This document shows positions 7,354 through 14,063 of a DNA stretch of 64,000 bases, piece after piece. How positions within the stretch are numbered: the stretch's first letter is position 1; every line of letters starts with the position of its first letter. The stretch lies in NCBI GenBank assembly GCA_035403225.1, contig DAONET010000002.1, forward strand, positions 1-64,000. Direction: 5' to 3'. The notes under the pieces are model-generated. The model was not told where the DNA came from. It saw nothing but the letters and a program-made list of their open reading frames with translations, and searched no databases. A program made the translations under genes and the position numbers. The stretch comes from DAIRDK01 sp035403225 (lineage in GTDB: Bacteria; Bacteroidota; Bacteroidia; Bacteroidales; FEN-979).

Positions 7354-8780
7354 ATGCTTTTTACCCTGATGATCATTGTTTTTATTGCCGGGTATATTCT
7401 TATCGCCCTGGAACATCCGCTTAAGATCAACAAATCGGCCACCGCGATCCTGCTGGCCGTCGGCTTGTGGGTATTATTCATCCTGTCGCAGTCGGATCCG
7501 GCAGCCATCAACCAGCAACTGCTGGAGCACCTGGGCAGCATTTCAGAGATCCTGTTCTTTTTGTTAGGTGCTATGATCATTGTGGAGTTGGTCGATTCAC
7601 ACGAAGGGTTCCGGCTGATCACAGACCTGATCCATACCACGAAAAAAGTAAAACTGCTCTGGATCGTCAGCCTCATCACTTTCTTCCTGTCAGCGGTTCT
7701 CGATAACCTGACCACTTCCATCGTCATGATCGCCCTGCTCCGGAAATTGATATCGGATAAAAGAGACCGCTGGTTTTTTGGCGGGATGGTGATCATCGCG
7801 GCCAACAGCGGCGGCGCTTTCAGCCCCATCGGAGACGTGACCACCATCATGCTGTGGATCGCCGGTCATGTGACAAGTCTGAATATCATATTGAAGACCT
7901 TCCTTCCCAGCCTGGTCTCGCTGATCCTCCCGTTGACGGTTCTTTCGTTTACGTTGAAAGGTAACGTAACAAAGCCCCTGAAACCGGAAAAAGCGGCGTT
8001 GCAGGATCCCACTACCCCCCTTGAGCGTAACCTGGTTTTTTTCACGGGGATCGGTTCGTTGCTGTTCGTTCCCATTTTCAGGACCATCACGCATCTACCG
8101 CCGTATATCGGCATCCTGGGCGGACTGGGCATTTTATGGGTGATGACGGAGATCATGCACCGGTCAAAGAACGAAGAATATAAGCCGAAGTTGACGGTAG
8201 CCGGAGTATTGCGAAAAATTGACAGTTCAACAATCCTGTTTTTCCTCGGCATTCTCCTGGCAGTCGCCGCCCTGGAAAGCGCCGGTCACCTGGCCATGCT
8301 GGCTGATGCCCTCGATAAACATGTGGGCAATCTGTATGTAATAAATACGATTATCGGACTGCTATCGTCGGTAGTCGACAACGTCCCGCTGGTGGCAGGG
8401 GCCATGGGCATGTATGGAGGCGCTTTCCCCACCGATCATTACTTCTGGGAGATGCTTGCATATTGTGCCGGTACGGGAGGCAGCATTCTCATTATCGGTT
8501 CTGCTGCCGGGGTAGCGGTCATGGGCATGGAGAAGATCGATTTCATCTGGTATCTGAAGAAGATCTCGCTATGGGCATTACTCGGTTACCTGGGAGGAGC
8601 GTTGGTTTATTGGGGGCTGANNNNNNNNNNNNNNNNNNNNNNNNNNNNNNNNNNNNNNNNNNNNNNNNNNNNNNNNNNNNNNNNNNNNNNNNNNNNNNNN
8701 NNNNNNNNNNNNNNNNNNNNTCGCTATGGGCATTACTCGGTTACCTGGGAGGAGCGTTGGTTTATTGGGGGCTGAATTAG
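7354..8780 (+). CDS. nhaD: NhaD-family Na+/H+ antiporter (interrupted by assembly gap)
   Basis: An inner-membrane antiporter of the NhaD/ion-transporter superfamily with about 11-13 hydrophobic segments. Family-typical stretches are AVLDNLTTSIVMIALLR, AANSGGAFSPIGDVTT and, in the second half, SSVVDNVPLVAGAMG; the two Asp-Asn motifs form the inverted-repeat ion site. It exports Na+ or Li+ in exchange for H+. The frame runs into 100 Ns at 8621-8720, and the 55 bases before and after the gap are identical. Joining the copies once gives an uninterrupted 423-residue protein ending YWGLN, so the gene is intact and the gap is artificial. It ends 9 bp before the convergent TPR gene. Confidence 0.9.
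8566..8620 (+). repeat. 55-bp assembly duplicate, left copy
   Basis: Identical to 8721-8775 across the N gap. It codes the last residues of NhaD and lacks only the final five bases (ATTAG), which occur after the right copy. This is the overlap of two contig ends, not a biological repeat. Confidence 0.93.
8621..8720. other. Scaffold gap of 100 N
   Basis: Exactly 100 unknown bases flanked by an identical 55-bp sequence. The length is a conventional placeholder, so the real gap is probably zero or negative. Confidence 0.97.
8721..8775 (+). repeat. 55-bp assembly duplicate, right copy
   Basis: Second copy of 8566-8620. The bases just after it supply the true NhaD stop codon (TAG, 8778-8780). 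Confidence 0.93.
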
Positions 8781-8789
8781 TCAAATCGC

Positions 8790-10712
8790 TCACTTCTTCT
8801 TCAACCCTTCCAGGTATCCTTCATTAACCTTTATTCCTGCTTGTGTCGCTTTTTCGGCATCGGCCAGCGCCGCGACTTTATCTCCCAGGAAATACCGGAT
8901 GTAGGATCGGTTCAGGAAGAAAGCGCCTTTGGAAGGATCCAGTTCTATGGCTTTGTCGGAAAGAGTCAGGGCCTTTTCATATTGTTTCAGGTTCAGAAAA
9001 CAAACAGCTTCCATGTCGATGATCTCGGCATCGTCGGGAAAAACGTTCAGGTAAGATTCGCAATCGGCGGCGGCTTCGGTGTATTTTCCCATGGAGAGGT
9101 AAGCCAGCGCCCGGTTGGAATACGTGACATATTCCCGGGGATTCAGTTCCAGGGCTTTCGTAAAATCAGCGACGGCATGTACATAATCATTTTTCAGTCC
9201 ATAAACGGCGCCACGGTTGGAGTATGCCTTGGCAAACCGGGGATTCAACGCGATGGAACGGTTGAAATCGGGCATGGCCTTGTCGATATCGCCCCGGTCG
9301 AAATAAAGTCTTCCCCGGCTGTTGAACCCGTTAAAGTCATCGGGGTTGATGCGAAGCATCTCATTATAATCGGCCAGCGCCTTTTCGGGTTGACCCTGTT
9401 CCCGGTAATATTTTCCCCGGTTGTTATAGGCTACCGGTACATTCCGGTATTTGGAGAGTACGTCGGTCCACAAGGTTTCCGGGTTTTTCCAGGCGTACAC
9501 CCTGTTCCGGCACACGCCCGCCAATATTATCACCACCACCGTAGCCGTCACCCAGACAAGAACGGACCACTTTTTCCTGTTCTCCAGCAACCACTGGAAT
9601 CCCCATGCGTAGATGAAAAAGAGACCGAAGTAGGCAATGTATCCGAACCGGTCGGCGATAAACCCTTGTCCTGCCGACACGATCTGCAACAGGAACATGA
9701 TATTGAACAGGAAGAAGAGGGTTCCGAAAGCCACAACCTTCGTTCGTTTCAGGCTATACAACACCACTGCCAGGATGGAAGCCAGGATGAACGGCGTGAG
9801 ATAGAAGAACCAGGGGATGTATCCCGGTTTCGGGAACGGATAAATAGCCGACATCTCATAGGGCACGATGGACTTAACGATATAAATCACCAGCGAATAC
9901 GAACCGATCAGCAACTTCTCCATCAAGGAATAATGACCCTGATCGAGTGATTTCTGGGCTGAGAGCAGGTAAATGCCCAGGATTCCCACCACCAGCGAGA
10001 TCAAAAACATCGGAATTTTTTCGATCCAGGGCTTCCATCTCAGACGACGGCCCTTGAAATAATCGATAGCCAGCAACGACAATGGCAACGCCACTGCCTG
10101 GATCTTGGCAAAGACCGAGATCATAAACAGGAGGTAGGTCCATACGATCCATTTCCTTTTCCCCTTGTCGAGCCAACGGGTATAACAAAGCAGGGCAGCC
10201 AGGGTAAAGAAGCCGTACAGTACATCTTTCCGTTCCGTCACCCAGGCGACAGACTCCACCCTCATGGGTTGGATGCCGAAGAGCATAGCGAGCAGGAAAG
10301 CGCCGGGGAGGCGAAGTCCCAAACCGCGGGCCAGGAAAAAGACCAGCAACGTATTGAGGATATGAAGCAGCAGGTTATCGAGGTGATACATGCCGGGATC
10401 AAGTCCGAAGAATTGTTTTTCGATCGCAAATGTCAGGATGGGAAGGGGGTTGTAGTTTCCCAGGACCGGGGTGGTAAAGATAGCCCGGATGTTCTCGGCC
10501 GAGAGGTTATCGATTTGGTGGTTCTCATAAACATTCTGGTCATCGTCCCAATTCACGAACTCGTGATGGACAACAGGAAAGAAGGTGATGAAAACCGCCA
10601 CGATCAGAGCGGCGGAAAGAAGATACACGGCTTGTTTCTCCTGTTTGCGGCTGATGGCAGGAGAGACAGAGCCGGTAGTTTTTTTTGTCGGGCGTTTCTT
10701 TTTATCCATCAA
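8790..10712 (-). CDS. GT-C-like membrane protein with six C-terminal TPRs
   Basis: 640 residues. After a basic N-terminus, residues ~28-420 hold roughly ten hydrophobic segments with an early periplasmic FVNWDDDQNVYEN loop; acidic residues there are typical of GT-C glycosyltransferases using lipid-linked sugars (protein O-mannosyltransferase-like). Residues ~425-640 carry six tetratricopeptide repeats (AYNNRGKYYREQGQPEKALAD, and so on). This TMTC-like layout suggests a protein- or envelope-glycosylating enzyme with a peptide-binding tail, but no donor or acceptor can be named. It lies 24 bp downstream of a T9SS cargo gene on the same strand; T9SS cargo is often glycosylated, so a link is possible but unproven. 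Confidence 0.7.
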   Translation of the reverse strand: MMDKKKRPTKKTTGSVSPAISRKQEKQAVYLLSAALIVAVFITFFPVVHHEFVNWDDDQNVYENHQIDNLSAENIRAIFTTPVLGNYNPLPILTFAIEKQFFGLDPGMYHLDNLLLHILNTLLVFFLARGLGLRLPGAFLLAMLFGIQPMRVESVAWVTERKDVLYGFFTLAALLCYTRWLDKGKRKWIVWTYLLFMISVFAKIQAVALPLSLLAIDYFKGRRLRWKPWIEKIPMFLISLVVGILGIYLLSAQKSLDQGHYSLMEKLLIGSYSLVIYIVKSIVPYEMSAIYPFPKPGYIPWFFYLTPFILASILAVVLYSLKRTKVVAFGTLFFLFNIMFLLQIVSAGQGFIADRFGYIAYFGLFFIYAWGFQWLLENRKKWSVLVWVTATVVVIILAGVCRNRVYAWKNPETLWTDVLSKYRNVPVAYNNRGKYYREQGQPEKALADYNEMLRINPDDFNGFNSRGRLYFDRGDIDKAMPDFNRSIALNPRFAKAYSNRGAVYGLKNDYVHAVADFTKALELNPREYVTYSNRALAYLSMGKYTEAAADCESYLNVFPDDAEIIDMEAVCFLNLKQYEKALTLSDKAIELDPSKGAFFLNRSYIRYFLGDKVAALADAEKATQAGIKVNEGYLEGLKKK

Positions 10713-10736
10713 GATCGGGATTGATGGGAAAACGAG

Positions 10737-12440
10737 TTAATTCACTTTCACGACACCGATGGTCCGTACCGTATTTCCTGCTTCCATCCGGCAGAGGTAA
10801 TATCCGGCTGCGAGGGTGGAAGCATCCAGGGTAACCGCATATCCTCCGGCTGGCATATTCCGGTCGATCAGGGGAAGGATCTCTTTCCCGTATACCGACC
10901 ATAGCGACAACCGTACTTTTGATGCGACCGGTATCTGGTAGCGGATGGTTGCCTGATTGGTGACCGGATTGGGGTTGCAGGTCACCGAGAACCGGGTATC
11001 GGTTTCCCCTTCCGGGATGTCGCTGAACACCGGGGTAATCACGCTGTAATATACATCCTCTTCGCCATTGAGGGTATTGGCCCAGGCGAGGTGAGCGCTG
11101 GTATTGGATGATTCCATATCGAAATAATCGCCCATTTTGTCTTGTTGGGGATACCCCAGGCTTGGGTCGAATATATCCGACAGCTTTTCGTTCGTCGACC
11201 AGGTTTCACCCTGATCTTCGGAGTGAGAGTAATAGAGGGCGGAGTTATAAACTGAGGCGCCGGCTTCGCGGGTATCGAGCCACACCGCGTCGATTCTGCC
11301 GTTTGGCGCTACCGACATGGTCCCGAACCACTGGTAATTGGAAGTGCTTTCGTCATCGTTGATGCGAACCGGCAGGTCGAAGGTCAAACCGCCGTCGATA
11401 CTTTTAGCGAACATCACGTCACCCGGGTCGCCTTCGTAGCGGGAGACCGATGCCAACACGTAAACATTCCCGTGGCCGGGTCCTTCCGAGCGGTCTACAT
11501 CAATATTCGCCTGACCAAGCAATCCGACGGGATTGACGGGCAACTGCGAAGTGATATATCCATCGAGATCGACAGTGGTAACAAAATCCCATCCCGGTGT
11601 GGAGCCTTGCAGTTGGGCTGTAGTGGATTTCGCCACCACCAGCCCGCCCCAATCACCGGAGCCGGCCACATACAGTTCGCCATCGGGTCCAACCGTCAAA
11701 GTCCCCCAGTAAGGATTACCGGGAATCTCCAAACAGTTTTCAAAGAAACCACCGCCATCGGTCGAACGGGTGAAAAACTCCGGGTAGCAGGAGCTGTAAT
11801 AAGACGTCCACGACGAATAAATATTTCCGTCACCAAGGCCGCCTGACCGGTCGATCGTCATCCATTGCTTGTCACCGCCGCGGGCGTTCACCCCCTCATC
11901 CCAGGAATTACCCCCGTTATTGCTTTTAAAAACCTTGCAGGTATATATATTATTATTGGAAGTGAGGCTGTTATAGTAGAAATTACCCTCTCCGTCGCTG
12001 TCGAGGACCGGATCAGAACGGAAGGTTCCTTCGTCGATCACTCCCGGGAAGGTCCATGTCTGTCCGCCGTTGATGGAATAGCCGAATCCTGCCTGTCTGA
12101 AATTGCTGTTCACATTATCGAACTGGCGCCATCCCATCGCGATGAAATCGGGATTTTGCGGATTGATGGTCAGCGAAGGTTCGTTGGCGGCATCGCCGAG
12201 GATATTCTGTTGATTGATATCCACGTTGACCTGCACCATGGTAAAGCCGCTCGATTCGTACCTGGCAGGAGTGCTGGTCATCCGAACGGCAGGGGGTGCG
12301 AGGTAAGGATCTTCGGGAACCTCGTGATGTGTTTTTACTTTTTGTTCGTAGGGAATATTGACTTTCTGGCTGAATAATATTCCCGGAAGGATCACGAGCA
12401 ACCCGGCAGCGATCCGAAACTTGTTGGCGGTTGTTTTCAT
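10737..12440 (-). CDS. T9SS-sorted Asp-box beta-propeller protein
   Basis: 567 residues with a signal peptide (residues 1-25, ending GILFSQ). At least five Asp-box-like motifs are spread through the protein (SINGGQTW, SNNGGNSW, STDGGGFF, SIDGGLTF, SEDQGETW), indicating a sialidase-type beta-propeller. The last ~80 residues are a T9SS type A sorting domain (CNPNPVTNQATIRY, then LAAGYYLCRMEAGN). No sialidase FRIP-type motif is seen, so enzymatic activity is doubtful. A perfect -7 box lies 4 bp before the ATG, so the message may be leaderless. Confidence 0.85.
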   Translation of the reverse strand: MKTTANKFRIAAGLLVILPGILFSQKVNIPYEQKVKTHHEVPEDPYLAPPAVRMTSTPARYESSGFTMVQVNVDINQQNILGDAANEPSLTINPQNPDFIAMGWRQFDNVNSNFRQAGFGYSINGGQTWTFPGVIDEGTFRSDPVLDSDGEGNFYYNSLTSNNNIYTCKVFKSNNGGNSWDEGVNARGGDKQWMTIDRSGGLGDGNIYSSWTSYYSSCYPEFFTRSTDGGGFFENCLEIPGNPYWGTLTVGPDGELYVAGSGDWGGLVVAKSTTAQLQGSTPGWDFVTTVDLDGYITSQLPVNPVGLLGQANIDVDRSEGPGHGNVYVLASVSRYEGDPGDVMFAKSIDGGLTFDLPVRINDDESTSNYQWFGTMSVAPNGRIDAVWLDTREAGASVYNSALYYSHSEDQGETWSTNEKLSDIFDPSLGYPQQDKMGDYFDMESSNTSAHLAWANTLNGEEDVYYSVITPVFSDIPEGETDTRFSVTCNPNPVTNQATIRYQIPVASKVRLSLWSVYGKEILPLIDRNMPAGGYAVTLDASTLAAGYYLCRMEAGNTVRTIGVVKVN

Positions 12441-12444
12441 AATT

Positions 12445-12452
12445 CAAAGATA
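12445..12452 (-). promoter_or_regulatory. -7 box abutting the T9SS gene start
   Basis: Minus strand TATCTTTG, 4 bp before the ATG at 12440. A TTTG lies 23 bp further upstream (12476-12479), a little beyond the usual spacing. Transcription would start at or within a few bases of the start codon. Confidence 0.45.
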
Positions 12453-12493
12453 ATGAAAAACAATGCAAAACAACCGGGACGATATCTTTGGGG

Positions 12494-13579
12494 CTAAACT
12501 TCCCGGATTTCGTTGAGTGTATGTGAATATTCTTCCTGTAACTCTTCGAAAAGATCTTTTACCGATTGGATTTTGGTTGCCCGGAAAGCATTACTGCCGG
12601 CAAACGCGAATCCTCCTTCGAGATTACCCCTGAAAGCATTAAACAAGGCAGAGATAATGCAATACGGGCTGGATGAAATATCGCAGGTCCTGATGCATTT
12701 GAAGGGGCAGTTCAACGGATGTTTTTTCCCTTCGCGTACCTTTTCGATAAAGGGATTGACGATAGCTCGTCCGGGCATTCCTACCGGGCTTTTGATGATC
12801 CCGATGTCCTTTTCTCCGGCATCGAGGTAAGTTTGTTTAAACTCCTTCGAAGCATCGCATTCATCCGTAGTAACAAACCGGGTTCCCATCTGGACTCCGT
12901 CGGCGCCTGATTCCATGATGGAATAAATATCTCCACCCGTATAGATTCCTCCGGCTGCAATGACCGGGATCTCTTTGTTGTATTTTTTTTCGAAAATGCG
13001 GATCTCATTAATGACAGCCTCCACCAATTTATTCAGGGTGTAGTTTTCATCGAAGATCTGTTCGGGTTTGAAGCCCAGGTGTCCTCCTGCTTTAGGTCCT
13101 TCCACCACTACAGCATCGGGAAGACAATGATAGTTTTTCTCCCATTTTTCGCAGATGATCCTGACAGCTCTTCCTGAAGAAACGATCGGGACCAGTTTGG
13201 TCTGACTCCCCTCCGTGCGATATGACGGAAGATCAAGCGGCAGACCCGCACCTGCAAAAATAATGTCTGCTTTTTCTTTTATTGACGTTTTCACCATGTC
13301 GGCAAAATTCGACATAGCGACCATTATATTCACTCCGATGATCCCCTTTGTTTGCTTGCGCGCACGGGTGATCTCTTCTGTCAGTCCCAGAATGTTGGCT
13401 TTCAGGTAATCCTTCGATAAATTGCGATATAGCAAACCGAGGCCGGCACAGGAGATAACTCCTACGCCGCCTTCGTTCGCTACGGCAACCGCCAGGCCCG
13501 AAAGCGAGACGCCTACCCCCATTCCTCCCTGAATTATTGGTATTGGAATATTTAAATTCCCAATCTTCAATGATTTCAT
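12494..13579 (-). CDS. Nitronate monooxygenase-like FMN flavoprotein
   Basis: A 361-residue TIM-barrel flavoprotein of the nitronate monooxygenase/2-nitropropane dioxygenase family, which also contains enoyl-ACP reductase FabK. The N-terminal IPIIQGGMGVGVSLSGLA, the EGPKAGGHLG motif with catalytic-type H167, and the phosphate-binding AAGGIYTGGDI and GADGVQMGTRFV are all present. It has the family's usual length and no signal. The C-terminal segment carries several Cys (CPFKCIRTC, SPYCII), as in many anaerobe homologues of unknown role. Nitronate detoxification is the default guess; FabK-type reduction cannot be excluded. It starts 27 bp after the cold-shock gene on the same strand. Confidence 0.85.
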   Translation of the reverse strand: MKSLKIGNLNIPIPIIQGGMGVGVSLSGLAVAVANEGGVGVISCAGLGLLYRNLSKDYLKANILGLTEEITRARKQTKGIIGVNIMVAMSNFADMVKTSIKEKADIIFAGAGLPLDLPSYRTEGSQTKLVPIVSSGRAVRIICEKWEKNYHCLPDAVVVEGPKAGGHLGFKPEQIFDENYTLNKLVEAVINEIRIFEKKYNKEIPVIAAGGIYTGGDIYSIMESGADGVQMGTRFVTTDECDASKEFKQTYLDAGEKDIGIIKSPVGMPGRAIVNPFIEKVREGKKHPLNCPFKCIRTCDISSSPYCIISALFNAFRGNLEGGFAFAGSNAFRATKIQSVKDLFEELQEEYSHTLNEIREV

Positions 13580-13606
13580 CAGGAATAGTCAGTACCGGTG
13601 AAAGAG

Positions 13607-13798
13607 TTATATAACCCTTACATTCACGGCATTCAGGCCTTTTTTACCTTCCTGCACATCGAATTCCACGGTATCATTTTCCTGGATTGTTCCACGGACA
13701 TCGGATTTGTGGACGAAGATCTCTTTATCAGACCCATCAACTTTAATAAAACCAAACCCTTTTACTTGATTAAAAAATTTTACTGTTCCTTTTCCCAT
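13607..13798 (-). CDS. Cold-shock domain protein (CspA family)
   Basis: A 63-residue single cold-shock domain. RNP1 is seen as KGFGFIKV and RNP2 as IFVHKSDV; GTVKFFNQVKGFG is the classic first strand pair. It binds single-stranded RNA or DNA and acts as an RNA chaperone. It is a few residues shorter at the C-terminus than E. coli CspA. A -7 box about 215 bp upstream and an inverted repeat within the leader suggest a long structured 5' UTR. The nitronate monooxygenase-like gene follows at 27 bp. Confidence 0.95.
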   Translation of the reverse strand: MGKGTVKFFNQVKGFGFIKVDGSDKEIFVHKSDVRGTIQENDTVEFDVQEGKKGLNAVNVRVI

Positions 13799-13874
13799 TG
13801 TTTTGGATTTTTATTGTTCCCTTTTCTACTTGTTAAAAATACAACAGAGATAAGGGAAATACCCCTGGTGCATC

Positions 13875-13916
13875 ATCTTTCGGGTGGATACCAAAAGCAA
13901 CTGCTTCCGGAAAGAT
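13875..13916 (-). promoter_or_regulatory. Candidate structured leader upstream of csp
   Basis: Arms ATCTTTC (13875-13881) and GAAAGAT (13910-13916) are perfectly complementary and enclose a small hairpin AAGCA-AC-TGCTT (13895-13906). It lies between the candidate promoter at 14014-14021 and the csp start at 13798. Confidence 0.35.
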
Positions 13917-14013
13917 CCCACTTCCGTCTTTCATGAAAAAAGTAAGTTTTGCTGAATTGTAAGCGAAAGGTTGGCCACAGGTCAGAAGAATTTTCTATCT
14001 TCAAAAAAGCCTA

Positions 14014-14021
14014 CAAAGATA
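14014..14021 (-). promoter_or_regulatory. -7 box for a long-leader csp transcript
   Basis: Minus strand TATCTTTG, downstream of the AsmA-like stop (14064) and about 215 bp before the csp ATG. It would give a leader of about 200 nt. Confidence 0.4.
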
Positions 14022-14063
14022 TGGATAAAATTTCATATTAAGATATTTTTCAAATTTATTTTT

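Noticed and set aside
8463..8780. Separate small gene running through the N gap
   Set aside because: It is an out-of-frame reading made possible only by the placeholder Ns; collapsing the 55-bp overlap removes it.
8841..9950. 369-codon open frame antisense to the TPR protein gene
   Set aside because: Shadow frame: no recognisable domain, odd composition, and the opposite strand codes six clear TPRs.
10737..12440. Calling the Asp-box protein a sialidase
   Set aside because: Asp boxes occur in many propellers; no FRIP motif or arginine triad could be identified.
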